This document shows positions 24,221-32,549 of a DNA stretch of 45,501 nt, one piece after another. Below the pieces are notes generated by a model. That model saw only the letters and a list, made by a program, of their open reading frames with translations, was not told the DNA's origin and did not search any database. The translations under genes were made by a program, and so were the position numbers. How positions within the stretch are numbered: position 1 is the first letter of the stretch; every line of letters begins with the position of its first letter. Origin of the DNA: Micromonospora sp. CB01531. GTDB lineage: Bacteria > Actinomycetota > Actinomycetes > Mycobacteriales > Micromonosporaceae. Location of the stretch: the NCBI RefSeq assembly GCF_001905095.1, contig NZ_LWLS01000102.1, forward strand, positions 1-45,501, read 5' to 3'.

Positions 24221-24595
24221 TCAGCAGGCGATGTTGCTGCCGAGGTTGTCGAGGAGGGCGTCCGCCACCCAGCCGGACACGCCGGTCGTGGTGTCCTTCA
24301 GGTAGGTCCAGGTGTAGGTCGTGTGCCCGTTGGCGGTGACCTTGTCGCCGTTGGTGAAGCACCAGAAGTCGACGTTGTGGGTGTACTGCCCATACCCCAG
24401 GGAGGCGCAGCTGGTGTGCGGGCCGGAGCGGATGTTGACGTTGCTGGCGTTGAAGAGCTGGCCGCCCGCGGTGTCGACGTTGGTGCGGGAGTGGCTGCAG
24501 GATGCGCCGGCCGGCGCCGCCGCACTGATGACGGCGACGCCGGAGCAGGCGGTCGCCAGCGCGACGGCCGTCGCGATGGAGGAAACCTTCCGCAC
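24221..24595 (-). CDS. Small secreted protein, SH3-like
   Basis: This 124-residue exported protein has a signal peptide (MRKVSSIATAVALATACSGV, cleavage near APAGA) and a mature part of about 90 residues with four cysteines (one near the mature N-terminus, one in SGPHTSCAS, one in FWCFTNG, one at the very C-terminus), probably two disulfides. The segment FNASNVNIRSGPHTSCASLG and then TYLKDTTTGVSGWVADALLD follows the pattern of a bacterial SH3 domain. I chose GTG 24595 because GAGGGG lies 9 nt upstream; the frame is open further upstream but has no signal there. Confidence 0.85.
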   Translation of the reverse strand: MRKVSSIATAVALATACSGVAVISAAAPAGASCSHSRTNVDTAGGQLFNASNVNIRSGPHTSCASLGYGQYTHNVDFWCFTNGDKVTANGHTTYTWTYLKDTTTGVSGWVADALLDNLGSNIAC

Positions 24596-24814
24596 GTTGA
24601 TCAACCCCTCGAAGTCGGAGCAGCACGCAAAGTGATCCGAATATTTGCATGCTTCAAGATGCAGATCAAGAGTTCGCCGGCCGGCGTTCCGGCGGCCTGG
24701 GCGTGGTGCGATGCCGGGCGGCCGGACGACGTGCCTCGACACCGGACGGAGCCGGCGCCGGGCCGGCCGGATCCTGACCGGGACCCGGGCAGGGCACCGG
24801 TCAGGACGGCCGGC
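24596..24814. other. Intergenic region with lower GC next to the secreted SH3-like gene
   Basis: This 219-nt gap lies upstream of the secreted SH3-like gene and downstream of the coiled-coil gene stop. The part at about 24625-24670 is AT-richer than average (for example CCGAATATTTGCATGC) and probably contains the promoter of the secreted protein. I see no ORF. Confidence 0.4.
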
Positions 24815-26299
24815 TCAGGCGTTGGCCGAGATCCCGACGTCGGGGCCCGCCGCAGGCTGCTCGGCGGTCCGCACGGCCGACTCCGCCTCCGGCGCGGTGC
24901 GTTGCGCCGGCGGACGCACCGCGAACGCGTCGAAGGCGGGGCCGTTCAGCGGCGCGCGCGAGGTGTTCGCGTCACCGGTCGGCAGTTCCCGGCCCTCGGA
25001 GCGCTCCGCTGCCGGACGGTCGGCCGCGTCCTGCCCGGCGTCGTCGCCGAGGAGGCGTGGAGCGACCTGCGGATACTCGGCGGTTGCCGCGCCGCCCGCG
25101 GCGGCTGCCATGACCGCCGCGGCGGCCAGGTCGGCCACCCGCTTCGCCTCGCGCTGCACCCGGGCCCGGGTCTCCTTGGCGTGCTGCTCGGCGAGGTCCG
25201 CCGCCCGTCGCGCCTCGTCGAGCCGCTTGGTCTCGGCCGCCAGGTCCCGGCGTACCTCGACCAGGCGCCCCTCCAGCGCGGCCCCCTCCTGCTCGACCGT
25301 GGCGATCTCCTGGCGGGTCCGTTCCAGCCGCTGGCCGACGCTGCCCAGCTCGGCCTGGAGCTGCGTGAGGGTCTCCTGCCGCTGCTGAATCTCCTGCTGC
25401 ACAGTGGAGAGCTGCTCCTGGTGCGCCGCGGTCTCCTGGTCGGCCCGCTCGCGGACCTCGGTGGCGTACTGCTGGGCCTCGGCGACCAGCGCGGCGATGT
25501 CCCGTTCGGCGGCGCTGGCCCGGTCGGCCAACTCCTGCTCGGCGGCGGCCCGCCGCTCGTCCAGCTCGCGGGCCATGGTGGCCTGCCACTGGGCCAGCTC
25601 CTGCTGGGCCTTGCTCCGGGTGGCCTGGACCTCCTGCTGGATCTGGGTACGGGCCGCCTTCACCAGCGCCTCCGAGGCGGAGCGGGCCTGGTCGACCTGC
25701 TGCGCGCTCTGCTCGGCGATCCGCTTCGCCTCCTGCTGCGCCCGTTCGTGGGCGGCCTGCCCCTCGACGCGCAGCTTCTCGGCCATCTCCCGGATCGCGG
25801 TGAGCTCCGCCTGCGCGGCGGCGCGCTGCTCCTCGTGCGCGTTCTCCTGCTCGGCGCGGCGCGCCGACAGCTCTTCCTCCAGCTCCCGCAGTTGCCGGAC
25901 GGCCTCCTCCTGCGCCGAGGCCAGTGCCTTCTCGGCCTGCTCCTGCAGGTCGGCGGCGCGCCTGGTCGCGGTTTCCGTGATCTGGGCGGACTGCCGCTCG
26001 GCCAGGTCGAGGATCTGCTCGACCATCGGACCGAGGTCCCGGAAGGACGCCCGGTCCACCTCGGCCGGTCGCTGCCGCAGCTCCGCCGCCTCGGCCTGGG
26101 TCCGCTGCACCTGCATGGTCAGCTCCCGCACCTGCGCGTACGCCCGGTCCCGGCCGGCCGCCGATGCGGACAGTTCGGCTTCGATCTGCTCGACATACCG
26201 GTCCACCTGGCGTTTGTCGTAGCCGCGCAGCGCCGGGTCGAACCTCGGCCGTACGGACACGTCGTCGTGGGATGCGAACGCTTCCTCGCCGTTGGACAT
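24815..26299 (-). CDS. DivIVA-like coiled-coil filament protein
   Basis: The product is 494 residues. Residues about 17-45 (RPRFDPALRGYDKRQVDRYV) match the DivIVA N-terminal signature that targets curved membrane. Residues about 45-410 are an almost unbroken charged coiled coil rich in Gln, Glu, Ala and Arg, without prolines in the core. The last 80 residues are disordered. The layout resembles the polar-growth cytoskeletal proteins of Streptomyces (Scy/FilP, often annotated as cellulose-binding), but it is shorter than Scy and carries the DivIVA-like head. GGAGG lies 8 nt upstream of the ATG. It is monocistronic. Confidence 0.85.
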   Translation of the reverse strand: MSNGEEAFASHDDVSVRPRFDPALRGYDKRQVDRYVEQIEAELSASAAGRDRAYAQVRELTMQVQRTQAEAAELRQRPAEVDRASFRDLGPMVEQILDLAERQSAQITETATRRAADLQEQAEKALASAQEEAVRQLRELEEELSARRAEQENAHEEQRAAAQAELTAIREMAEKLRVEGQAAHERAQQEAKRIAEQSAQQVDQARSASEALVKAARTQIQQEVQATRSKAQQELAQWQATMARELDERRAAAEQELADRASAAERDIAALVAEAQQYATEVRERADQETAAHQEQLSTVQQEIQQRQETLTQLQAELGSVGQRLERTRQEIATVEQEGAALEGRLVEVRRDLAAETKRLDEARRAADLAEQHAKETRARVQREAKRVADLAAAAVMAAAAGGAATAEYPQVAPRLLGDDAGQDAADRPAAERSEGRELPTGDANTSRAPLNGPAFDAFAVRPPAQRTAPEAESAVRTAEQPAAGPDVGISANA

Positions 26300-26554
26300 T
26301 GCGCCATCCTCCGTCAGGTACGCCAGCGGCGGGCCGGCGGACGACCGCCCCGCAAGGGCATGATGAGGCGCAACGGTACCGTCGCCGGCGCGCGGGTCCT
26401 GCCCCACCCCGGTCCCCGGCCGGGCGCCCTGCGCGTCCAACCGGTCGTGCACCAGGTCGACCCGGTGCCAGTGAACCGGCCGCAGCGGTCCGCCGGGCCC
26501 GCCCGGCCCGAAACCGGCTGGCCGGAACCACCCTCGGGCCGCATCCTGGCCGGC

Positions 26555-27010
26555 ATGACGACCGTACGGGAACTGGCCGCCGCCGACTGGCCGCAGCTGT
26601 GGCCGATGCTGCGCGACATGGGCGTCGGTGACGAGCCCGCCGAGACGCACCGCGAGCGCTTCCTGCGCCTGCTCGCCGACCCGCGCTGGGCGCTGCTCGG
26701 CGCGGTGGACGCCGGCGGACTGACCGGGTACGCCGCCGCCCAGGATCACGGCCCGCACCTGCGCTCCGGCGACACGCACCGCACCGCGCGCCTGCACGAC
26801 CTCTACGTACGCCCGGACCGGCGCCGGCACGGGGTGGGCCGGGCGCTGCTCGCGGCGGTGACGCGGTGGGCGGCCGGGCGGGCCCGCTACCTGGAGTGGC
26901 AGGCGCACCGGGAGCGGGCGGCGCCCTTCTACGAGCGGCTCGGCCACCGCGGCGAGCCCTGCCCGCAACCCGAGTACCCGACCTTCATCGTCGACCTCGG
27001 CCCGCGCTGA
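26555..27010 (+). CDS. GNAT family N-acetyltransferase
   Basis: This 151-residue protein is a compact GNAT: TTVRELAAADWPQLWPML at the start, LYVRPDRRRHGVGRALLAAV as the acetyl-CoA loop (R-R-x-G-x-G-R), then YLEWQAHRERAAPFYERLGH as the last helix and strand. It transfers an acetyl group from acetyl-CoA to an unknown amine. It is convergent with the RNA ligase-like gene, with only 3 nt between the stops. Confidence 0.9.
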   Translation: MTTVRELAAADWPQLWPMLRDMGVGDEPAETHRERFLRLLADPRWALLGAVDAGGLTGYAAAQDHGPHLRSGDTHRTARLHDLYVRPDRRRHGVGRALLAAVTRWAAGRARYLEWQAHRERAAPFYERLGHRGEPCPQPEYPTFIVDLGPR

Positions 27011-27013
27011 ACC

Positions 27014-27529
27014 TCACGGAAGCGGATGGGAGATGCCCCGGGCGTGGTCGGTGATGGCCGCGCCGACCACGGTGGCGGTCAGCGGCAGCACCTCCAGGCA
27101 GCGGCGCACCGCCGCGCCCATCAGCGGGTTCGGCACCCGCATGGAGAGCGTGCAGTGCGGCACCCAGCGTCCCGGCTGGTAGTGCTCGACCAGCCCGATC
27201 CCGGCCCGGGCCAGCCGCTGGTGCACCTGGGCGTGGTGGGCCAGCAACTCGGCGTTCGGGGCCGGCCCGAGCCACAGCACCCGCCCGACGAACTGCCCCG
27301 CGTGCTGGAACTCCAGCCGCAACGGCGCGGCCACCACCATCCCGGCGAGCGCCTCGGCCACCCGCTCCGGGTCGAACCGGGGCGCCACCGCGAGCGAGAC
27401 GTGCGGGCGGTGCCGCTGCTCCAGCAGCGACCGCATGCTCTGCACGCCCTCGGACTCCAGCGCGTCCCAGAGCACCCGGATCCGCCGGGTGGCGTCCGTG
27501 TCGAGATACAGCTCCAGCGCCGCGACCAC
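27014..27529 (-). CDS. 2'-5' RNA ligase family (2H phosphoesterase) protein
   Basis: The product is 171 residues. It has the two H-x-[ST] motifs of the 2H phosphoesterase superfamily: HVSLAV near residue 43 and HCTLSM near residue 128, flanked by strands. Family members act on 2',3'- or 2'-5'-linked nucleotide phosphates; the substrate here is unknown. The GTG start is at 27529. An IS element begins only 13 nt further upstream, so the original promoter has been separated from the gene. AGGGTG is a weak ribosome binding site and survives between the start and the IS. Confidence 0.87.
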   Translation of the reverse strand: MVAALELYLDTDATRRIRVLWDALESEGVQSMRSLLEQRHRPHVSLAVAPRFDPERVAEALAGMVVAAPLRLEFQHAGQFVGRVLWLGPAPNAELLAHHAQVHQRLARAGIGLVEHYQPGRWVPHCTLSMRVPNPLMGAAVRRCLEVLPLTATVVGAAITDHARGISHPLP

Positions 27530-27542
27530 GCGATCACCCTAA

Positions 27543-27559
27543 GTGAGCGTCCGGGAACT
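27543..27559 (+). repeat. Left terminal inverted repeat of the IS5-family element
   Basis: GTGAGCGTCCGGGAACT is the exact reverse complement of 28549-28565. One further base on each side also pairs, but it belongs to the TAA target duplication. Confidence 0.92.
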
Positions 27560-27615
27560 CGGCAGGGCGCATGGTCACAAGGCGATGAAGCACGGCGTGT
27601 AGTGGATCGATATGG

Positions 27616-27672
27616 AGCGAGCTCCTGGTAGATCGGCGGTTGTCTAGGCCAACCGTTCACCAGGAGCTCGCT
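27616..27672 (+). promoter_or_regulatory. Hairpin that sequesters the transposase ribosome binding site
   Basis: AGCGAGCTCCTGGT (27616-27629) is the exact reverse complement of ACCAGGAGCTCGCT (27659-27672). The right arm contains the transposase Shine-Dalgarno AGGAG and ends directly at the GTG start codon. An inner stem CGGTTG/CAACCG (27637-27642, 27650-27655) strengthens it. In RNA that reads in from outside, the ribosome binding site would be paired. A promoter starting inside the left arm would give a free site. IS10 and IS50 limit transposase synthesis this way. Confidence 0.7.
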
Positions 27673-28548
27673 GTGTCATTGTCGCCTGCGTGTGTCTGCT
27701 CGTCATGCCCAGCCCACCCGGTGGGCGTGTCAGCACCGCCAACCTGCGGGTTCTACCCGTCTTCGTCGCTGACCGACGCCCAGTGGGCGATCATCGAGCC
27801 ATTGCTGCCCGCGCCGGGCAACACTGCCGGGCGGGGCGGGCGGCCGGAGAAACATCCTCGTCGCCTGGTGTTGGACGCGATCTTCTACCTGGTGCGGGGC
27901 GGGATCGCGTGGCGGCAACTGCCGGTCGGGTTCCCGCCACCGACCACCGTCTACGACCGGTTCCGCGCCTGGGCCAAGGCCGGTGTGTGGCAGGGCATCC
28001 ATGACGCGCTACGCGACCTGGTCCGCCTCTACGAGGGCCGGGACCCGCAACCGACCGCCGCGATCATCGACTCCCAGTCGGTGCGTGCAGCGGACACCGT
28101 GCCCCGAGCCGGCCGAGGATACGACGCCGGCAAGAAGATCAACGGAACGAAACGGCACCTCGCCGTGGACACCGGCGGCCTGCTGCTGGCCGTGATCGTC
28201 ACGATGGCCGGGCTGCAAGACCGCGACGCGGGACACCGGCTGCTGGCCCGCCTCCGCGAACGCTTCACCACCATCACCCTGGTCTGGGCCGATGCCGGAT
28301 ACGCCGGACGGCTGCTCGTCTGGGCCCGCACCGTGGTGCACCTGACCGTCCAGATCGTCAAACGCAGCGAGCCGGGCTTCGTCGTCCTGCCCCGCCGGTG
28401 GGTGGTAGAGAGAACGTTCGCCTGGATCAGCAAGCATCGGCGCTGCGTACGCGACTACGAGACCAAGCCCGGCCACCACGAAGCCATGATCTACATCGCC
28501 ATGATCATGACAATGTCACGCCGACTCGCCCGCACCGGCAACTGGTGA
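27673..28548 (+). CDS. IS5-family transposase (DDE)
   Basis: The 291-residue transposase has an N-terminal DUF4096-like region (SLTDAQWAIIEPLLP, RLVLDAIFYLVRGGIAWRQL) and a DDE catalytic domain: first Asp in AIIDSQSV, second Asp in VWADAGYAG, Glu in VVERTFAWISKHRR with the usual R and K spacing (YREK-like). I chose GTG 27673 because AGGAG lies 6 nt upstream and the family N-terminus follows; a TTG at 27640 has no ribosome binding site. The frame is continuous, so no programmed frameshift is needed. The stop abuts the right inverted repeat. Confidence 0.93.
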   Translation: MSLSPACVCSSCPAHPVGVSAPPTCGFYPSSSLTDAQWAIIEPLLPAPGNTAGRGGRPEKHPRRLVLDAIFYLVRGGIAWRQLPVGFPPPTTVYDRFRAWAKAGVWQGIHDALRDLVRLYEGRDPQPTAAIIDSQSVRAADTVPRAGRGYDAGKKINGTKRHLAVDTGGLLLAVIVTMAGLQDRDAGHRLLARLRERFTTITLVWADAGYAGRLLVWARTVVHLTVQIVKRSEPGFVVLPRRWVVERTFAWISKHRRCVRDYETKPGHHEAMIYIAMIMTMSRRLARTGNW

Positions 28549-28565
28549 AGTTCCCGGACGCTCAC
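28549..28565 (-). repeat. Right terminal inverted repeat of the IS5-family element
   Basis: AGTTCCCGGACGCTCAC mirrors 27543-27559 exactly and begins right after the transposase stop codon. The following TAA (28566-28568) repeats the left flank. Confidence 0.92.
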
Positions 28566-28638
28566 TAAGAGGTGAGGTTTGCCCGGCCCGGCGGGCGGTA
28601 CTGCCCCGGTGGCACCGACGGCGGAGGAGCGTGGACGA

Positions 28639-29148
28639 GTGGACGTGAACGATCTGCTGACCGAGGCGTACGACCGGCTGCCCGATCTGGTGGCGGCGGC
28701 GGTCGACGGGCTGAGCCCGGAGCAGTTGCGCCAGCCTCCGGCGCCCGGGGCGAACACGGTGGGCTGGCTGGTCTGGCACCTGACCCGGATCCAGGATCAC
28801 GGCGTCGCCGACCTGCTGGGGGAGGAGCAGATCTGGGTCACCGGCGACTGGGCGCGGAGCTTCGGGCTGACCGCCGACCCGGACGACACCGGCTTCGGGT
28901 ACGGCCCCGAACAGGTCGCCACCGTACGGCCGGAGAACGGTCAGGTGCTCCTCGACTACCACGCTGCGGTGGTCGACCGGACCCGACGGTACCTGCGCGG
29001 GCTGCGCCCCGCCGACCTGGACCGGGTGGTCGACCTGAACTGGGACCCGCCGGTCACCCTCGGCGTGCGGCTGGTGAGCCTGCTGGACGACGATCTGCAG
29101 CACGCCGGTCAGGCCGCGTACGTGCGCGGGCTCGTCGAGCGGGGCTGA
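28639..29148 (+). CDS. DinB superfamily protein (mycothiol transferase-like)
   Basis: This 169-residue four-helix-bundle protein belongs to the DinB/YfiT group. The metal-ligand histidines are visible in TVGWLVWHLTRIQDH near residue 45 and in DDDLQHAGQAAYVRGL near the C-terminus. Actinobacterial members often act as mycothiol-dependent S-transferases; the substrate is not known here. I chose GTG 28639 because GGAGGAG lies about 9 nt upstream. Its own upstream DNA has been interrupted by the IS, whose right end is 73 nt before the start. Confidence 0.88.
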   Translation: MDVNDLLTEAYDRLPDLVAAAVDGLSPEQLRQPPAPGANTVGWLVWHLTRIQDHGVADLLGEEQIWVTGDWARSFGLTADPDDTGFGYGPEQVATVRPENGQVLLDYHAAVVDRTRRYLRGLRPADLDRVVDLNWDPPVTLGVRLVSLLDDDLQHAGQAAYVRGLVERG

Positions 29149-29175
29149 CCGTCGCCCGCACGCACCTGAACCCGG

Positions 29176-29898
29176 TCACCGCTGCCCCGCCGTGGTCTCC
29201 TCCGCCGGCCCGGAGGATCCCGCGGCGGCGGGCCGCGCCGCGACGGCGCCGGCGGGGGAGGGGACCGCTCGGGTACGCCGGGCCAGCCCCTTGTCGACGC
29301 CGACGAACAGGAGCCCGAGCAGCCAGAACGCGAACGCGAAACCGAGCGAGCTGAGCCCCACCCCGTCGTAGCCGAGCTGACCGGCGTCGACGAACGGGTA
29401 CGGGTAGCGGTGCACGATCAGGCCGCGCACCAGGGCGAACCCGAGGTACGCCAGCGGGAACGCCAGCCACCAGGCCGCGTAGCGGAGGCGCAGCCGGCCG
29501 CGCTGGTCGAACAGCACCCAGTCGGTGACCGCGAGCAGTGGCACGACGGTGTGCAGGAACTGGTTGCCCAGCGCGTCGCCGAGCGCCCGGTCGGGCTGGG
29601 CCATCGCGAACGGGCTGGCCGGGTTCGCCAGCACCAGGTGGTAGACCACCCCGGTGATGGTGATGTAAAGAGTCACCGCACCCTTGAGCACGGACGGGGG
29701 CTCCGGCCGGTCGTGCCAGCACCGCCAGGCGGCGTATCCGGCGAATCCGCCGACCGCCACGTTGCTCTGGATGGTGAAGTAGGGCAGCAGCCCGGTCACC
29801 GTGGCGGGGCCGAGGGCGGTGAGCACGATGCCGGCCACCACGCTGAGCACGGCGGCCAGGCGAAAGAGGATCGCCAGCCGGCGACGCCGCGGGGTCAC
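29176..29898 (-). CDS. Pr6Pr family membrane protein
   Basis: This 240-residue integral membrane protein has six predicted hydrophobic segments in the first 200 residues: LFRLAAVLSVVAGIVLTALG, YFTIQSNVAVGGFAGYAAW, GAVTLYITITGVVYHLVLA, NQFLHTVVPLLAVTDWVLF, WWLAFPLAYLGFALVRGLIV and LSSLGFAFAFWLLGLLFVGV. This is the pattern of the Pr6Pr (FAR-17a/AIG1-like) family, whose role in bacteria is not established. The C-terminal 40 residues are Ala/Pro-rich and probably cytoplasmic. The start is GTG 29898. It is convergent with the DinB-like gene. Confidence 0.85.
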   Translation of the reverse strand: MTPRRRRLAILFRLAAVLSVVAGIVLTALGPATVTGLLPYFTIQSNVAVGGFAGYAAWRCWHDRPEPPSVLKGAVTLYITITGVVYHLVLANPASPFAMAQPDRALGDALGNQFLHTVVPLLAVTDWVLFDQRGRLRLRYAAWWLAFPLAYLGFALVRGLIVHRYPYPFVDAGQLGYDGVGLSSLGFAFAFWLLGLLFVGVDKGLARRTRAVPSPAGAVAARPAAAGSSGPAEETTAGQR

Positions 29899-30019
29899 GG
29901 GGGCAAGCTATCAGCCCGGCCGCCGCAGGTCACCGGCCCGAGGCGCGCCGGCCGAACGCGATCGCCGGCAGTGGTCGCGCGCGACCGGACGGGGCATCCG
30001 GGGCCACGTGCCCGGCCGC

Positions 30020-30826
30020 TCAGCGCAGGGTCGGGCGGACCGGGGCGGACAGGTGCACGGACGGACCCGCCGGGCGGTGCGCCGGCCCCGTGACGGCCGG
30101 GGTGGCGGCGGTGGTTGCCTGGCCACCGGCCGGCTGGCCGGTAGCGGGCCCGGTGGGCGGGCTGTCGGTCCGCTCTTTCGTCCCGTTGCCGGCACCCTTT
30201 TCCTTGTCCGGCGCGTCGAGCAGCCGCTCGCAGTAGCCGGTGACCTTGTCCCGGCCGCCGGCGGTCGTCACCAGTTCGGCGAAGCGCGGCGTCTTGAGCG
30301 TGCGCCGTCGGGTCTCGTCCGGCTGCGCCAGGTACGCCTTGCAGAGCCCGGTGAGGAGAGCCGGGGTGCTCGGCTGGGCATTCGGACCGGCGGTCGGGCT
30401 GGGTTCGGCGGCCGGGGTGGGCGAGGAGCCCGGCCCGGTGGTCGGCGAGCCCGGCAACCCGACCCCGACCTTCGGCGTCGCGGTGGTCTCGGCGCCACCG
30501 CTGATCGGCGCCGGCAGCGTGTCAGTGGCGGCGGCGAGCGCCACGCCACCGGTGGCGGCGGCCAGCAGCGCGGCGAGCGCGATCTTCGCGCTGAGCAGGT
30601 TGGCGACGAACCCCTGCTTGGGGCGGGGTGCCGCCGGGAGCAGTCCGGCGCGCGCCGTGCGGAACGCCTGGAGGGCGGCCGCCTCGCCGCCGAGTTCGTG
30701 CGGGTGCGCGGCGACGCGGACGGCGGCGAGGAGCCGGACGAGCGCCTCGGGACCGTGCTGCGCGTCGGCGATCGGACCGACGAGCAGCCGCTCGACGGTC
30801 TCCTGGTCCATCCGGTGTGTGGTCAT
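30020..30826 (-). CDS. Single-pass membrane protein with Pro/Thr-rich tail, unknown function
   Basis: I do not recognise this 268-residue protein with certainty. Residues 1-70 are soluble and helical (DQETVERLLVGPIADAQHGP, EALVRLLAAVRVAAHP), followed by one membrane segment (residues about 80-100, SAKIALAALLAAATGGVALA) and an external part rich in Pro, Thr and Gly. That part holds a small folded block with LCKAYLAQPDETRRRTLK and VTGYCERLLDAPD, i.e. two cysteines about 40 apart. The layout is like an anti-sigma factor, but no sigma gene is adjacent and the zinc HxxxCxxC motif is absent. GAGGGA precedes the ATG. Confidence 0.75.
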   Translation of the reverse strand: MTTHRMDQETVERLLVGPIADAQHGPEALVRLLAAVRVAAHPHELGGEAAALQAFRTARAGLLPAAPRPKQGFVANLLSAKIALAALLAAATGGVALAAATDTLPAPISGGAETTATPKVGVGLPGSPTTGPGSSPTPAAEPSPTAGPNAQPSTPALLTGLCKAYLAQPDETRRRTLKTPRFAELVTTAGGRDKVTGYCERLLDAPDKEKGAGNGTKERTDSPPTGPATGQPAGGQATTAATPAVTGPAHRPAGPSVHLSAPVRPTLR

Positions 30827-30923
30827 CTCGTGTCCCTCAGCGCCGCCACGCTTCGTGACGTCACATGGAAACCCCCGCCGGAAACCCGAATCCGGCGTGA
30901 GACCGCTCACCTGCGTCGGGTAG

Positions 30924-31430
30924 TCAGCCCATCGTCTTCGCCCCGTCGATCGACTCGCGGATGATGTCCGCGTGGCCGGCGTGTTGCGCGGTTTCGGCGA
31001 TCACGTGCAGCAGCACCCGGCGCACCGACCAGCTCGCCCCCGGCTCGAACCACGGCGCGACCGGCAGTGGGTGCGCCTGGTCCAGGTCGACGGTGGCGAT
31101 CAGGGCGTCGGTCTCGGCGGCCACCCGGTCGAACTCGGCGAGCAACCCGGCCAGGGTCTCGCCCTCCGCCATCCGGAACTGCCCGACCCAGTCGACGGGC
31201 TCGCTCTCCATCGCCTCGGCCCCGCCCACGGCGAACCGCATCCACCGCTCCTCGGTGGTCGCCACGTGCTTGATCAGCCCGCCGAGGCAGAGCTCGCTGA
31301 CCGTGCTGCGCCGGGCCGCCTGCTCGTCGGTCATGCCCTCGACGGTCTGCCGCAGGAAGCCACGGTGCCGGCGCAGCGTCGTCAGCAGGTCGGCCCGCTC
31401 ACCGGTGAGGACCTGGTCGGAGACGCTCAT
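30924..31430 (-). CDS. DinB family protein
   Basis: This 168-residue four-helix-bundle protein has metal-ligand histidines in LCLGGLIKHVATTEERWM (about residue 54) and ETAQHAGHADIIRESIDG (about 150, HAGHAD). The pattern is typical of the DUF664/DinB subfamily, which includes thiol-dependent transferases. It is the second DinB-fold protein in the window, but clearly distinct from the one at 28639-29148. ATG 31430 is preceded by AAGGCGG. It is divergent from the DUF72 gene. Confidence 0.92.
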   Translation of the reverse strand: MSVSDQVLTGERADLLTTLRRHRGFLRQTVEGMTDEQAARRSTVSELCLGGLIKHVATTEERWMRFAVGGAEAMESEPVDWVGQFRMAEGETLAGLLAEFDRVAAETDALIATVDLDQAHPLPVAPWFEPGASWSVRRVLLHVIAETAQHAGHADIIRESIDGAKTMG

Positions 31431-31549
31431 GTTGTCCGCCTTTCGCTTGACGATCGCGGACACCGTACGACGGCACACCGACAGATTCCGGCTTCCACAC
31501 GGGACCGTCCCGGTTGCCGATTCGTCCGGTTGGCGGTGCACTGAATGAC

Positions 31550-32452
31550 ATGGGTGTCATCAAGGTGGGTACGTCATCCTGGGCCGATCAGTTGCTGGTG
31601 CGCTCCGGCTGGTATCCCCGCGCGGTCAACACCCCCGCCGGCCGCCTCGGCTTCTACGCCGAGCGGTTCGGGCTGGTCGAGGCGGACACGTCGTACTACG
31701 CGATCCCGCTGCCGGAGACGGCGGCGGGCTGGGCGGCCGCCACCCCGCGGGGGTTCACCTTCGACGTCAAGGCGTTCCGCCTCTTCACCGGCCACCACAC
31801 CCCGGTCGCGGCGCTGCCCCGTGAACTGCGGCCGGCCGGCGGGCCGAGCCTGATCCGCTGGCGGGACCTGCCCGCCGGGGCGTACGACGAACTCTGGGAC
31901 CGGTTCCACGCGGCGCTAGCGCCGCTCGCGGCGGCCGACCGGCTCGGTGCCGTGCTGCTGCAGTTCCCGCCCTGGCTGGCCCGCGGGGACGCCGCCAAAC
32001 GGCGGATCCGGGATACGGCCCGGCGGTGCCGGCCCTGGCCGGTCTGCGTCGAGCTGCGGCACTCCTCGTGGTTCAGCGAGGAAGCGGTGGTGGACACCGT
32101 GACTTTCCTGCGCGAGCAGGGGATCGGGTACGTCTGCGTGGACATGCCGCAGGGCCACGTCTCCTCGGTGCCACCGATCCTGATCACCACCGCCGACCTC
32201 GCGGTGGTCCGGTTCCACGGGCACAGCACGGGCTGGGAGAGCGGCGACAGGCAGGACAGGTTCCGCTACGCATATGGCGAGGAGGAGCTGCAGCACTGGT
32301 CCGAGCTGCTGCGTGAACTGGCCGACCAGTGCGCCGAGCTGCACGTCCTGATGAACAATTGCTGCGGCGACCAGGCCCAACGGGACGCCGCCCGGCTCGC
32401 CGAACTGCTCGGCGTCGAGGCCGGCCGGGAGCGGGCCGGCGCCGGATCCTGA
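31550..32452 (+). CDS. DUF72 domain-containing protein (YecE-like)
   Basis: This 300-residue soluble TIM-barrel-like protein belongs to the DUF72 family: IKVGTSSWADQLLVRSGWYP at the N-terminus, VEADTSYYAIPL, FTFDVKAFRLFTGH, AVLLQFPPWL, CVELRHSSWF and VRFHGHST are the conserved family blocks in order. The biochemical activity of DUF72 is not known. The start ATG 31550 directly precedes the first conserved strand, so a longer N-terminus is unlikely. It is monocistronic, divergent from the DinB-like gene at 30924-31430. Confidence 0.92.
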   Translation: MGVIKVGTSSWADQLLVRSGWYPRAVNTPAGRLGFYAERFGLVEADTSYYAIPLPETAAGWAAATPRGFTFDVKAFRLFTGHHTPVAALPRELRPAGGPSLIRWRDLPAGAYDELWDRFHAALAPLAAADRLGAVLLQFPPWLARGDAAKRRIRDTARRCRPWPVCVELRHSSWFSEEAVVDTVTFLREQGIGYVCVDMPQGHVSSVPPILITTADLAVVRFHGHSTGWESGDRQDRFRYAYGEEELQHWSELLRELADQCAELHVLMNNCCGDQAQRDAARLAELLGVEAGRERAGAGS

Positions 32453-32549
32453 CCCCGGGCCGAGCGCGGCCCCGGCTCGCTCCGTGCGTCGGGGTCAGCG
32501 GGCGTCGGGGTGGCGCGTCGGTGTCCTCGCCGCCACTCCCCGTACCGGC

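Larger units (their letters stand above)
27543..28565 (+). mobile_element. Complete IS5-family insertion sequence
   Basis: The element is 1,023 bp, bounded by perfect 17-bp inverted repeats (27543-27559 and 28549-28565) and flanked by a TAA direct repeat (27540-27542 and 28566-28568). A 3-bp T-N-A duplication fits the IS5 family, particularly IS1031-like members. It holds one intact transposase gene whose stop codon touches the right repeat. All parts are intact, so the element may be active. It is inserted between two divergent host genes. Confidence 0.9.

Noticed and set aside
27690..28004. A second short frame inside the IS that could be an orfA of a frameshifting transposase
   Set aside because: The main frame already encodes the complete DDE transposase from a good ribosome binding site, so no -1 frameshift product is needed.
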